Part shown: one piece after another, positions 42,735-51,398 of the stretch
Position numbering within the stretch: position 1 is the first letter of the stretch
Layout: each line of letters opens with the position of its first letter
NCBI RefSeq assembly: GCF_003201955.1
Contig: NZ_QJJM01000009.1
Location: 62,001 to 126,000 of the forward strand
DNA from: Blastomonas natatoria
Lineage (GTDB): Bacteria > Pseudomonadota > Alphaproteobacteria > Sphingomonadales > Sphingomonadaceae
Reading direction: 5' to 3'
Length of the DNA: 64,000 nucleotides
Made by a program: the position numbers and the translations under genes
The notes under the pieces: generated by a model
Told to the model about the DNA's origin: nothing
Seen by the model: only the letters and a program-made list of their open reading frames with translations
The model's database searches: none

Positions 42735-43718
42735 TTAGCTGCTGGCGCGGATGATCAGCTCGGGTTCCAGCTGGACCGGGTCGCAGATTTCTCCATCGAT
42801 CTGACGGAAGACCATGTCGACCAGCATCCGTGCACCTGCCTGAAGATCCTGACGAATGGTGGTGAGCGGTGGGGTAGTGTGCGCTGCCAAAATGATATCG
42901 TCATAGCCGACCACGGCGACATCGCCTGGCACCGACAGCCCGCGCTCTGCAAGCGCACGAAGCGCACTCATCGCGACCACATCGGATGCTGCGAAAATTC
43001 CGTCTATCCCGGGATTCGCATCCAGAAATTCCCGCGCAGCGCTGTAGGCGGCTTCCGATGTCAGATGAATCGGCAGGCTGTGGACCGAGTCCGACAGACC
43101 GGCTTCGGCACAGGCCTGGAGAAAGCCCTGCTGGCGCTGACCGAATTCGGGCGGGCTGGGATTGCCCAGAAACAGCAGATTGCGCTTGCCGCGCTCGATC
43201 AGGTGCCGCCCGGCGATGAGCCCGCCGCGCACATTGTCCGAACCCACTGTCACGTGCTTCTGGCCGGCGATCCGCGCGCCCCAGACCACCAGTGCGCGAT
43301 GCCGCTCCGCTGCGGCCTCCAGCACGGCCATCTGGTCGGACTGTCCGATGACGATCGCGCCATCGACCCGCCCGGAATCGAGCAGATCGTCGAGCCAGTT
43401 GCCGTCCGAAGGGATGACGCGCGAGAGAAGCAGGTCAAAGTTCCGCTCGGTCAGGGCATCGGCGAGATAGCCGAGCATCGTCATGAAGAACGGATCCGAG
43501 GGGTGCTGATCGACTTCATGTCCCATCGGCATCACCACGCCGATCGCCTGGGCACGGCGCAGGCGAAGATTCTGCGCGACCTGGTTCGGCTTGAACCCGT
43601 GCAGACGCGCAAGCTCGACCACGCGTTCGCGCGTCTTGGCGTTGATGATCGTCTTGCCAGCCAGCGCCCGCGATACCGTGGACACCGATACTCCAGCGAG
43701 CTCGGCGAGCTCCTGCAT
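42735..43718 (-). CDS. LacI-family transcriptional regulator
   Basis: This 327-residue repressor has an N-terminal LacI helix-turn-helix (LAELAGVSVSTVSRALAGKT), the hinge helix KPNQVAQNLRLRRA and a periplasmic-binding-protein-like sugar-sensing domain (about 58-327). No sugar utilisation or transport genes are adjacent, so its target is unknown. The ATG at 43718 is close to the HTH. The frame continues a few codons upstream without a good start. Confidence 0.9.
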   Translation of the reverse strand: MQELAELAGVSVSTVSRALAGKTIINAKTRERVVELARLHGFKPNQVAQNLRLRRAQAIGVVMPMGHEVDQHPSDPFFMTMLGYLADALTERNFDLLLSRVIPSDGNWLDDLLDSGRVDGAIVIGQSDQMAVLEAAAERHRALVVWGARIAGQKHVTVGSDNVRGGLIAGRHLIERGKRNLLFLGNPSPPEFGQRQQGFLQACAEAGLSDSVHSLPIHLTSEAAYSAAREFLDANPGIDGIFAASDVVAMSALRALAERGLSVPGDVAVVGYDDIILAAHTTPPLTTIRQDLQAGARMLVDMVFRQIDGEICDPVQLEPELIIRASS

Positions 43719-43847
43719 CCCTATCTTGCTGATGGTACGCGCCTTTCCCCAAAAAAAGTTTTCGCGCCGCTCCCTTTGCCGATGTAAACCCTCGGGGGCC
43801 GATCGTCGAGCATCTTGTCAGCATTCGCTTGCATTTCCAGTCGCAAC

Positions 43848-43861
43848 CTGTATTAATACAG
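43848..43861. promoter_or_regulatory. Palindrome in promoter of DUF2807 lipoprotein gene
   Basis: CTGTATTAATACAG is a perfect 14-bp palindrome overlapping a probable -10 region (with TTGCAT at about 43830), 26 bases before the start codon. It may be an operator, possibly for the divergent LacI-type regulator. LacI operators usually have a CG centre, so this is uncertain. Confidence 0.45.
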
Positions 43862-43886
43862 CAATACACATTAAGGAGATGGCGTC

Positions 43887-44633
43887 ATGGCCTTCAGTTG
43901 GAAACATGTCCTGATTGCTGCGGCGAGCGGCGTCGCGCTGGCAGGCTGCACCCTGGTCGATGGCGCAGAGATGCTGATCGAGGACGAGTCGGGCGAATCG
44001 AACGAAGGCTGGTCGAGCCAATGGTCGGGAGAGCCGTTTGACCGGATCACGCTCGCCGGGCCGGACAATATCAGCTTCACGACCGAAGGCGAACATGCGG
44101 TCAGTGCCACCGGCGATGCCAAGGCGCTGGAAAGGCTGCAATATCGCGTCCGGGATGGCGAACTGCGCATCCGCCGCAAGAAGTCCTCCTTCAGCTTCGG
44201 CGATTCGGGCGAGGCCAATATCAAGATCAGCGCTCCGGCCTTGCGGGCGCTGGTACTGGCGGGATCAGGATCGGCCAGGATCGACCGCATGGAAGGCGAC
44301 GAGATCAAGCTCAGCATAGCCGGGTCGGGTGATGCAGAGGTCGCGCAACTTGCCGCCAAGAAGTTCGATGGAGCGATCGCGGGCAGCGGTTCGCTCACGC
44401 TGGCAGGCAGCGCGGACAATGCCGACATCTCGATCGCAGGATCGGGCAGCGTGCAGGGCGAACGCTTCACCAGCCCCACCGTCGACATCTCGATTGCCGG
44501 CTCGGGCGACGTCGTCATGGCTTCGGACGGCAGTGTCGATGCCAGCCTGATGGGGTCGGGCGATGTGACCATCAAGGGCCAGGCCAAGTGCAAGAGCAGC
44601 TCCATGGGGTCCGGAACGATCACCTGCGGTTGA
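43887..44633 (+). CDS. DUF2807 lipoprotein
   Basis: This 248-residue lipoprotein has a signal and lipobox (GVALAGC, Cys near residue 21). The right-handed beta-helix-like GIN domain DUF2807 repeats AGSGS/AGSGD motifs (LVLAGSGSARIDRMEGDEIK, LSIAGSGDAEV, ISIAGSGSVQGERF). Such proteins are exported and of unknown function. AAGGAG is placed well before the ATG. A second DUF2807 gene lies 741 bases downstream. Confidence 0.85.
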   Translation: MAFSWKHVLIAAASGVALAGCTLVDGAEMLIEDESGESNEGWSSQWSGEPFDRITLAGPDNISFTTEGEHAVSATGDAKALERLQYRVRDGELRIRRKKSSFSFGDSGEANIKISAPALRALVLAGSGSARIDRMEGDEIKLSIAGSGDAEVAQLAAKKFDGAIAGSGSLTLAGSADNADISIAGSGSVQGERFTSPTVDISIAGSGDVVMASDGSVDASLMGSGDVTIKGQAKCKSSSMGSGTITCG

Positions 44634-44717
44634 AGCTGCCCGGCGCAAAAGCGGTTGCGTGCCCGTGACGCATGCTAGACACTTGTCCATGCCCTGAATA
44701 CCGGGGCAGGGGAGGGT

Positions 44718-45377
44718 GTGTTGACCGCATCAAGCAATACCGATGCCATGGAAGGCAATCCGGGCTTCTGGGACCGGCATGTCATGCCGCGCCTGATTAC
44801 CTTCTGCTGCGCGCAGCCTGCAATTGCCAAGGCGCGCAGCCGCATCGTTCCGCGCGCCACCGGCCGGGTGCTGGAACTGGGCTGCGGCGGGGGTATCAAT
44901 CTCGACCATTATGATCGTGCGCGCGTCACTGCGCTTGCCGGTGTCGATCCCTCGCCACAACTGCTCGACACCGCACGGGGCAAGGCACGGACGATGGGCT
45001 TCGATACCGATTTTCGGGCGGGCTATGCCGAATGCCTGCCCTTTACCGATGCGAGCTTCGATACCGTGCTCACCACTTTCACCCTGTGTTCGGTGCGCGA
45101 TCCGCAGGCGGTGCTGCGCGAGATGCGGCGCGTGATGGCGCCTGGCGGCACCATCCTGTTCCTCGAGCATGGCGCTGCTCCCGATCCTGCGCCTGCCCGC
45201 TGGCAACAGCGTATCGAGCCGCTGTGGAAGCGGATCGCTGGCGGCTGCCATCTGACCCGGCCGGTCAGTGTCGCATTTACGGGCCAGGGATTTCGCCTGA
45301 GCGATTGCGAAGCCCGCTACATGCCCGGCACACCGCGTTTTCTGGGCTGGATCGAAATGGGTGAGGCTTGCGCATGA
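44718..45377 (+). CDS. Class I SAM-dependent methyltransferase
   Basis: This 219-residue enzyme has the SAM-binding motif I VLELGCGGGINLDHY, then VDPSPQLLDTARG, and ECLPFTDASFDTVLTTFTLC of the UbiE/small-molecule type. The acceptor is unknown. The start codon is uncertain (GTG 44718, TTG 44721 or ATG 44748). GGGGAGGG at 44708-44715 fits TTG 44721 best. It overlaps the next DUF2807 gene by four bases (ATGA). Confidence 0.8.
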   Translation: MLTASSNTDAMEGNPGFWDRHVMPRLITFCCAQPAIAKARSRIVPRATGRVLELGCGGGINLDHYDRARVTALAGVDPSPQLLDTARGKARTMGFDTDFRAGYAECLPFTDASFDTVLTTFTLCSVRDPQAVLREMRRVMAPGGTILFLEHGAAPDPAPARWQQRIEPLWKRIAGGCHLTRPVSVAFTGQGFRLSDCEARYMPGTPRFLGWIEMGEACA

Positions 45378-46099
45378 GAGGCGCCCTGATCGCGTTGGCA
45401 CTCACCATGATGCTGGCCGGCACGGCATCGCCATCGGCATGGGCAGCGGAGCGGCGCTTTGCGCTGTCGGATTTCGACAAGATCCGCATCGAAGGCGATA
45501 TTGCGGTGGACGTGCGTTCGGGTCGGACATCCGGAGCAACGGCAAGCGGCGATGCGCGCGCATTGCAGGCGCTGACCCTGACGGTACAGAGTGGCACGCT
45601 CCATATCCGCCGGGCCCGTTCCACCGCGCCTGTCGAGCGGCGCCAGCAGGCTGGTGCGCCCGAAGGGGTGCCGCAGGTTCTGGTCGATGTGCGCGGGGTG
45701 CAGGCGCTGGTGCTGCTGGGCAATGGCAGCGCCCGGATCGACCGGCTGGTCGGCGCGCGGCCGAGCGCCACGATGGACGGCAACGGCTCGGTCGAAATTG
45801 GCCGGGTCGCGGCCGAAGTCCTGGCGGTCAATGTGAACGGTAGCGGAAGCCTGAAGGTTAGCGGCACGGCGCAGCGCGCCCGGGCCGTCATGATCGGCGA
45901 TGGGCTGATCGAGGGAACGGGGCTTGTCGTCGCTGCGCTGGACCTGACCAGTGAAGGCCCGGTGCGCGCGATGCTGGACGTCAGCGGACCTGCGCGAATT
46001 TTTGCCAGGGGCGGCGCGGATATCGCGATTGCAGGCACGCCGCAGTGCACCGTCCGGCAGATCGGCACCAACGAGATTCGGTGCGGATCGCAGGAATAG
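45374..46099 (+). CDS. DUF2807 exported protein
   Basis: This 241-residue protein has a signal peptide (ending PSAWA) and a DUF2807 domain (FALSDFDKIRIEGDIAVDVR, LVLLGNGSARIDRLVG, LAVNVNGSGSLKVSG). It is a paralogue of the lipoprotein upstream but lacks a lipobox, so it should be periplasmic. Its ATG overlaps the stop of the methyltransferase, so the two are translationally coupled. Confidence 0.82.
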   Translation: MRGALIALALTMMLAGTASPSAWAAERRFALSDFDKIRIEGDIAVDVRSGRTSGATASGDARALQALTLTVQSGTLHIRRARSTAPVERRQQAGAPEGVPQVLVDVRGVQALVLLGNGSARIDRLVGARPSATMDGNGSVEIGRVAAEVLAVNVNGSGSLKVSGTAQRARAVMIGDGLIEGTGLVVAALDLTSEGPVRAMLDVSGPARIFARGGADIAIAGTPQCTVRQIGTNEIRCGSQE

Positions 46100-46127
46100 G
46101 TCGCCGGGCTACGACGATCCGGGCCGT

Positions 46128-46319
46128 TCAGCGCCCGCGCCGGTCCATGTACCAGATCACGCCGTGCAGCGCTGCACCGCCGGCCAGACCAGCCAGAAAG
46201 CCGATGGACGGCTGGCCCAGAAAGCCCCCTGCCACCGTCCCGACCAGAGTGCCCAGAGCCATGAATACGCCCCCTGCGCGAGCCGGGGGGCGATTGGTTT
46301 CGGATGTCTTGTTGACCAT
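46128..46319 (-). CDS. Small hypothetical membrane protein
   Basis: The 63-residue product starts at the ATG at 46319 (MVNKTSETNRPPARAGG). It has two Gly-rich hydrophobic segments (FMALGTLVGTVAGGFLG and IGFLAGLAGGAALHGVIWY). No family is recognised. The longer upstream reading lacks a ribosome site. Convergent with the DUF2807 gene. Confidence 0.6.
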   Translation of the reverse strand: MVNKTSETNRPPARAGGVFMALGTLVGTVAGGFLGQPSIGFLAGLAGGAALHGVIWYMDRRGR

Positions 46320-46500
46320 GTCCGTGCCTTGCCACGGGCGACGCGAATATGCCATCTCCAATCGCGCAAGTCGCCATCCGGCAACCCTAACGCTTCGTTT
46401 ACCACGCCGGTTGAGCCTTCTTCCACTGGCCTGCTGTAACCGAATGTGAACCATCGCGAGCGCCGGTGGCATGCATAACCATGGGGACAGACAAGCCGAC

Positions 46501-46710
46501 ATGAATCCGCCCTATATCGGAAGCCGGCAAGCCTATGAGGATGCCTGCAAGCTGCTGTCGCATTACGGAGAAACGGCAGGCCTGGAAGCCTCCGACCGGG
46601 CCGAGGCGGCACGCGCGCGCGGCAACCACATCCATTTCTGTCACTGGCGCCAGATCGAGCGGCTGCTGGTCATCCTGTCGATCGACCAGAGCATCGGGAC
46701 GATTCACTGA
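46501..46710 (+). CDS. Hypothetical 69-residue protein
   Basis: The ATG at 46501 gives [20 protein letters not shown]. The product is a helical soluble protein with a His/Cys patch ([19 protein letters not shown]). No family is recognised. It ends at the recF terminus, overlapping it by 7 bases on the opposite strand. Confidence 0.6.
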   Translation: MNPPYIGSRQAYEDACKLLSHYGETAGLEASDRAEAARARGNHIHFCHWRQIERLLVILSIDQSIGTIH

Positions 46711-47810
46711 TCTGCAGATATTGTCCGCGCTTGCGCGGCTACCACCCCGCCGCTGACGCACCAGTCGGCGCGGCCTGCCAGCGGCACCGCGTCGAAAAGC
46801 GAGGCGTCGGTTCCGGTCATCCAGACCTGGCCGCTGCGATCGGCGAGCTGCTCGTACAGTGCGGCGCGGCGTGCCGGGTCCAGATGCGCCGCGACCTCGT
46901 CGAGCAGCAGGATCAGGCGGCTGCCGCGTCGTTCGGCGACCAGATCGGCATGGGCGAGAATGATCGCGATCAGCATCGCCTTCTGTTCGCCGGTCGAACA
47001 GAGGGCGGCCGCCTGGCCTTTCTGCCGCATGGTGACGATCAGGTCGTCGCGATGGGGACCTGCAAGCGCGCGGCCTGCCGCCGCATCGCGCGACCGTCCG
47101 GAACGGAGCGCCGCGATCAGGGCATCGGCTTCTACCGGCCCCTTGCGTTCGAGCGCCAGCGACGGCTGCGCGAACGGCCCGGTCTCCAGGGCTCCGATCT
47201 GGAGGTCGAGCGCGTCCAGTGTATCGGCGCGTGCCAATGCGATCGCCGCGCCATGTTCGGCCATGCGCGCTTCCAGCGCATCGATCCAGCCCGGATCGGC
47301 CGGACGCTCGGCGGCGAGCAGCCGGTTGCGCTCGCGCATCGCCGCCTCGTAGCGCGCAGCGTGCCGGGCATGCGCGGGGTGCAGCGCCAGCACCAGCCGG
47401 TCGAGAAACCGCCGCCGTCCGCCTGCACTTTCCAGGAAAAGCCGGTCCATCGCCGGGGTGAGCCAGACCACGGCGAGCCAGTCGGCCAGGTTGTTCGCAG
47501 CTGCTGCCGCGCCATTGACCCGCACCTGCCGCCGGGAGGGGCTGTCTGATGCCGTGCCAGTGCCGATCCGGACATCCTCGCCGAGCAGCGCCGCTGCAAC
47601 CGTGAACCCGCCGGGCCCCTGCTGCCGCGCCATCTGCTCGATCGCGGCACGGCGCATGCCCCGGCCGGGCGCGAGCAGCGAGATCGCCTCGAGAATATTG
47701 GTCTTGCCCGCGCCATTGTCGCCCCAGATCACGTTGAACCGCGCGCCCGCCTGAAGCCGGGTCGCCTCATGGTTGCGAAACTGGGTCAGCGAGAGGGAAG
47801 ATAGCGCCAT
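46704..47810 (-). CDS. recF: DNA replication and repair protein RecF
   Basis: This 368-residue ABC-type ATPase loads RecA at gaps. Walker A is GDNGAGKTN (30-38), the signature is [20 protein letters not shown], and Walker B is [13 protein letters not shown]. Length is normal. No dnaN or gyrB gene is adjacent, as is common in alphaproteobacteria. Confidence 0.95.
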   Translation of the reverse strand: MALSSLSLTQFRNHEATRLQAGARFNVIWGDNGAGKTNILEAISLLAPGRGMRRAAIEQMARQQGPGGFTVAAALLGEDVRIGTGTASDSPSRRQVRVNGAAAAANNLADWLAVVWLTPAMDRLFLESAGGRRRFLDRLVLALHPAHARHAARYEAAMRERNRLLAAERPADPGWIDALEARMAEHGAAIALARADTLDALDLQIGALETGPFAQPSLALERKGPVEADALIAALRSGRSRDAAAGRALAGPHRDDLIVTMRQKGQAAALCSTGEQKAMLIAIILAHADLVAERRGSRLILLLDEVAAHLDPARRAALYEQLADRSGQVWMTGTDASLFDAVPLAGRADWCVSGGVVAAQARTISADQ

Positions 47811-47985
47811 CTGCGGCCCGCTATAGCGGCTTGGGCGGACCCATGCGCGAAAAATCGGCGGGGTGCGCCATGGCGCGAATGACCCCGCCCCAAAACATCG
47901 TGAATATTCCCAAAATTTCGCATTCAGTTTGTGGCAAGAATTGCGTCGGCGCGCGTATCACTATGAATTTACGAGATTTTTCAGT

Positions 47986-48003
47986 TTGGCACGGGCTGTG
48001 CAA
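47986..48003 (+). promoter_or_regulatory. Sigma-54-type promoter
   Basis: TTGGCACG (47986-47993), four bases, then GTGCAA (47998-48003) match the sigma-54 consensus TTGGCACG-N4-TTGCA with one mismatch. The -24 GG and -12 GC are correctly 12 bases apart. Transcription would begin near 48012, ahead of the 42-residue ORF and pspC. Confidence 0.62.
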
Positions 48004-48068
48004 CGTATCTGACATCTCCCGACGGACAGGCCGAAGGGACACATAGTTACTCTGAAAGGACCCACATC

Positions 48069-48197
48069 ATGTTCTCGCTCTCGCAGTTCAACACGAACCT
48101 CGTCGCTGCCATCTGCGCTCTGGCCACCTCGGCACTTTTCATCGGCCTGAGCGTAGGTCCGGCTGAAATCGGTACGATGTCGACGATGATCGTCTGA
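48069..48197 (+). CDS. 42-residue membrane peptide
   Basis: This short frame (MFSLSQFNTNLVAAICALAT...) has one hydrophobic segment (about 11-28) and an AAAGGACC ribosome site. It lies between a sigma-54-type promoter and a PspC gene. It is not a known family to me. Position and hydrophobicity suggest a small membrane partner of PspC. Confidence 0.6.
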   Translation: MFSLSQFNTNLVAAICALATSALFIGLSVGPAEIGTMSTMIV

Positions 48198-48235
48198 CGC
48201 GCACCATTCACGGCAAGCTTTCAAGGGAAGCCATC

Positions 48236-48424
48236 ATGAACAACCGCTCCTTCCACCTCGACAAGTCGAACGGCAAGCTGATGGGCGTGTGCTCCGGCAT
48301 CGCCAACTATTTCGACTGGGATGTGAACCTCATCCGCATCGCCTTCGTGCTGGCCGCGCTGTTCGGCATCGGTGCGCCGGTGCTGATCTATCTGGTGATC
48401 GGTCTGATCGCCTCGGACCGCTGA
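48236..48424 (+). CDS. pspC: PspC-domain membrane protein
   Basis: The 62-residue product is a complete PspC domain: basic start, KLMGVCSGIANYFDWDVNLI, then a hydrophobic helix (RIAFVLAALFGIGAPVLIYL). Phage-shock PspC senses or relays membrane stress. It is 38 bases after the 42-residue ORF. A pspA or pspB gene is not in the window. Confidence 0.88.
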   Translation: MNNRSFHLDKSNGKLMGVCSGIANYFDWDVNLIRIAFVLAALFGIGAPVLIYLVIGLIASDR

Positions 48425-48446
48425 GCCCGGAGCGTCGGATGCCGGA

Positions 48447-49208
48447 TCAGACTTTCGTGCTGAACGGCGTGAAATCGGTGGCGGTATCGAACACTTCCAC
48501 CCCTTCGCGCCGCTTCAGCCAGCCGACCACGGCATAGGTCACCGGCGTCAGCACCACTTCCCAGCTCACCTTGAGCAGCCAGTTGGTGATCATCACGGTG
48601 ATGACCTGGCTGGTCTCCCACTCCCCGTAGAATGCAAGGGGATAGAAGATCAGGCTGTCGACTCCCTGGCCGACCACCGTCGAGCCGATGGTGCGGGTCC
48701 ACAGCAGCTTGCCCGCCGTCCAGATCTTCATCCGCGCCATGACATAGCTGTTGACGAACTCGCCCGCCCAGAAGGCGACGATCGAGGCGAAGACGATCCG
48801 GGGGACCTGGCCGAATACCGATTCATAGGCCGCCTGGCCGTCCCATCCTTCCGCCGGGGGCAGGCTCACCACCACCCAGCTCATGAACGCCATGAACAGC
48901 AGCGCGCCAAAGCCGGCCCAGATCACGCGGCGCGCGCGCGCATAGCCATAGATTTCGGTCAGCACGTCGCCGATGACATAGCCCAGCGGAAAGAACAGGA
49001 TGCCTGCGCCATAGACCCATTGCTGCCCGGCGATGGTGATGAAGGTCGGCTTGGCCGCGCCGATGACATTCGACAGCAGCAGCACCGTCACAAATGCCGC
49101 CATGACAAAGTCGTAATAGCGGAAGCGATGGGTAGCAGGATCGAAGCCGGTGCCCGTTGCAAGGCTGTGGCTGGTCGCGGCGGGCTCGGCAGAGGGGCTG
49201 TGCATCAT
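48447..49208 (-). CDS. queT: Queuosine precursor transporter (YhhQ/VUT family)
   Basis: This 253-residue inner-membrane protein has about six helices. It shows the VUT/YhhQ motifs FFPLGYVIGDVLTEIYGYAR, FWAGEFVNSYVMARMKIWT and RTIGSTVVGQGVDSLIFYPL. It imports 7-cyano- or 7-aminomethyl-7-deazaguanine for tRNA queuosine synthesis. Met1 and Met2 are equally plausible starts. The E. coli family member is called YhhQ. The gene symbol here is a functional label. Confidence 0.87.
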   Translation of the reverse strand: MMHSPSAEPAATSHSLATGTGFDPATHRFRYYDFVMAAFVTVLLLSNVIGAAKPTFITIAGQQWVYGAGILFFPLGYVIGDVLTEIYGYARARRVIWAGFGALLFMAFMSWVVVSLPPAEGWDGQAAYESVFGQVPRIVFASIVAFWAGEFVNSYVMARMKIWTAGKLLWTRTIGSTVVGQGVDSLIFYPLAFYGEWETSQVITVMITNWLLKVSWEVVLTPVTYAVVGWLKRREGVEVFDTATDFTPFSTKV

Positions 49209-49271
49209 CGCCAGCCATATCGCGGTTTACAGCGCCGTGCAAAGCCCGCTATTGCGCCCGCACCACGGCGC

Positions 49272-49348
49272 GCGCCCTTAGCTCAGCTGGATAGAGCACG
49301 AGACTTCTAATCTTGAGGCCGCAGGTTCGACTCCTGCAGGGCGCGCCA
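49272..49348 (+). tRNA. tRNA-Arg (UCU)
   Basis: The acceptor stem GCGCCCT/AGGGCGC, the D-arm AGCTCAGCTGGATAGAGC, an anticodon loop CTTCTAA with TCT, the T-arm GCAGGTTCGACTCCTGC and an encoded CCA define a complete arginine tRNA of 77 bases. Confidence 0.95.
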
Positions 49349-49395
49349 GTGGACCAGCTGGCCTGTTGCACCGGTCACCGTGTCCTGGACCGGGC

Positions 49396-50790
49396 TCAGA
49401 ATTCCGACCAATCCTCCGCATCTGCCTTGAGCGCCAGATTGCCGCTCACCATGGGGGCGAGCGGAGCAGAGGCAGGGCGGGCCTTGGCTCTGGGCATGGC
49501 GGGGGCGCCGGATTTCTGGCCGGCATTGAACTGATCGACGACCTGTGACAGGTTGGTGGCCTCCCCTGCCAGGCTGCGGGCCGCTGCGTTGGTTTCCTCG
49601 ACCATCGCGGCATTCTGCTGGGTCATCTTGTCCATCTCTCCGACGGCGATGTTGACCTGCTGCAAGCGTGCGGCCTGCGCCTGAGCCGAGGTGGAGATTT
49701 CCGAAATGCGCGTGTTGATCGCAGCCACACGGTCGCTGATCTGCAGCAGCACCGAACCGGTCTCGTCGACCAGGGCTACCCCGTCGGAAACCCCGGCGGT
49801 CGACGCGGTGATCAGTTCCTTGATGTCCTTGGCGGCATCGGCGGAGCGCTGGGCAAGGGCGCGCACCTCGTTCGCGACCACGGCAAAGCCCTTGCCGGCA
49901 TCGCCCGCGCGGGCCGCCTCGACGCCTGCGTTAAGCGCGAGCAGATTGGTCTGGAAGGCAATGCCGTCGATGACATCGATGATGTTTGTAATCTGGCCGG
50001 ACGATTTCTGGATCGCGTCCATCGCCTGCATGGCGCGGCGAACCACGGCCCCGCCATTGTCGGCGGCCGCGTGCGCCTCCTCGACCTGCTTCCCGACCTC
50101 TCCCGCGTTCTGCGCGGTCTGCTGCACCATGCTGGTGACTTCGCGCATCGCGGCGGCGCTTTCCTCCAGGCTGGCGGCCTGCTGTTCGGTGCGAGAGGCA
50201 AGATCGTCCGATGCGGAGCGGATTTCGGTTGCACCAGTCAGCACGTGCGAGGCCGCCGACGCCGTCTGCGTCAGAAGCTCTCCGAGCCTCGAATTGGTGT
50301 CATTGAAGCTGGTCCGCAGGCTGTCATGGTCGGCATCAAAGGCGCGTTCGATCCGATAGGAAAGATTGCCACTCTTCATCTGCTCCAGCCCGGTCGAGAT
50401 TTCGGCTACGACGAGGTTCAGGCTCTTTTCGGCGCGGATCCGTTCTGCCGCATTGTCGCGGAATACCAGCATCGATCGGTTCATGCGCCCGACACAGTCC
50501 CGGTGCTCGGTAAACGGGAGCGGACTTTCGATGTCTCCCGCAGCAAGCCCTTCCATGCGCACAACGGTGCTGACATACGGGTCGCAGACCAGCTGCTTGG
50601 CCTTGAACAGGAGCAGGGTGACACAGCCCATGGCAGCCAGCGCAAGGCCCGTCTGGCCAAGACCAGCAGGCGCGTCGATCCAGCCTGTCAGTCCGGTAGC
50701 AATCGGTATGGCCATCAGTCCCAGCACCAGAGCGATGATCCAGTCGAATTTCTTGCGGATCGGCATGTGAGCGTAGAAATTGTGGATCAT
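49396..50790 (-). CDS. Methyl-accepting chemotaxis protein
   Basis: This 464-residue chemoreceptor has two closely spaced transmembrane helices (about 15-35 and 43-62), so almost no periplasmic domain. HAMP-type linkers (about 66-165) and a signalling coiled coil follow, with the hairpin tip IDGIAFQTNLLALNAGVEAA and RAGDAGKGFAVVANEVRALA. Sensing must therefore be cytoplasmic or membrane-linked. The C-terminus EDWSEF resembles the NWETF pentapeptide that tethers CheR/CheB. No other chemotaxis genes are nearby. Confidence 0.92.
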   Translation of the reverse strand: MIHNFYAHMPIRKKFDWIIALVLGLMAIPIATGLTGWIDAPAGLGQTGLALAAMGCVTLLLFKAKQLVCDPYVSTVVRMEGLAAGDIESPLPFTEHRDCVGRMNRSMLVFRDNAAERIRAEKSLNLVVAEISTGLEQMKSGNLSYRIERAFDADHDSLRTSFNDTNSRLGELLTQTASAASHVLTGATEIRSASDDLASRTEQQAASLEESAAAMREVTSMVQQTAQNAGEVGKQVEEAHAAADNGGAVVRRAMQAMDAIQKSSGQITNIIDVIDGIAFQTNLLALNAGVEAARAGDAGKGFAVVANEVRALAQRSADAAKDIKELITASTAGVSDGVALVDETGSVLLQISDRVAAINTRISEISTSAQAQAARLQQVNIAVGEMDKMTQQNAAMVEETNAAARSLAGEATNLSQVVDQFNAGQKSGAPAMPRAKARPASAPLAPMVSGNLALKADAEDWSEF

Positions 50791-51398
50791 GATGAACCTG
50801 CGCTGCGAAACGTGGATGTGGTTGCATATCGTTCATCCGCTGCAATCGATAAGCACTGGTTAACGGAAGAGCTGGGATCGCAGTGGCCGTACAAGGCGCC
50901 GGTTGCTGATTTTGCCATGTCTGTGAACATTTACTTGGTGGTTACTTGAATCAATGGCAGTGGTTCGGTGTCGTTAAGGGTCGGGAAAATCGGAAAAATC
51001 TGGCGGTGGAGCCATGATTGCCGCAGTCATTGCCTGATTGCGCAATACCGATTCAAATATATACACCTGCAATGACTTGCAGTCGTGCAGGCGTTCGACG
51101 TTAACCTCTTGCCATTGTCCAAAAACCTGGACACATGTGCGATTGATATCTTCGCTCGTTTCGCACGGGCGCGGCTGTTCGAAGTGCCGAGGCCCGCAAG
51201 GCGATCGCCGGCATTTTTTCCGAAGAAATGTTCAGACCGCATGCCAGATTATGCCCGAGCGGCTGTGGTACGCGCGTTCCGTTCGCCGAGTCGCGATTCC
51301 GCCAAGCCAAAATTTTGCGCCCGATAACAATCCTTCCTCACACTTTGCGATTCATGCTGCTAGAGGGCACGCATTCACACCAGTTAATCGGACGCATA
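50791..51398. other. Intergenic region, no gene seen
   Basis: About 600 bases separate the divergent chemoreceptor and fpr genes. Open frames here are short, lack ribosome sites and show no family resemblance. TGTCC and GGACA (about 51117 and 51128) form a small hairpin. Promoters for both genes must lie here, but none is clear by eye. Confidence 0.4.
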
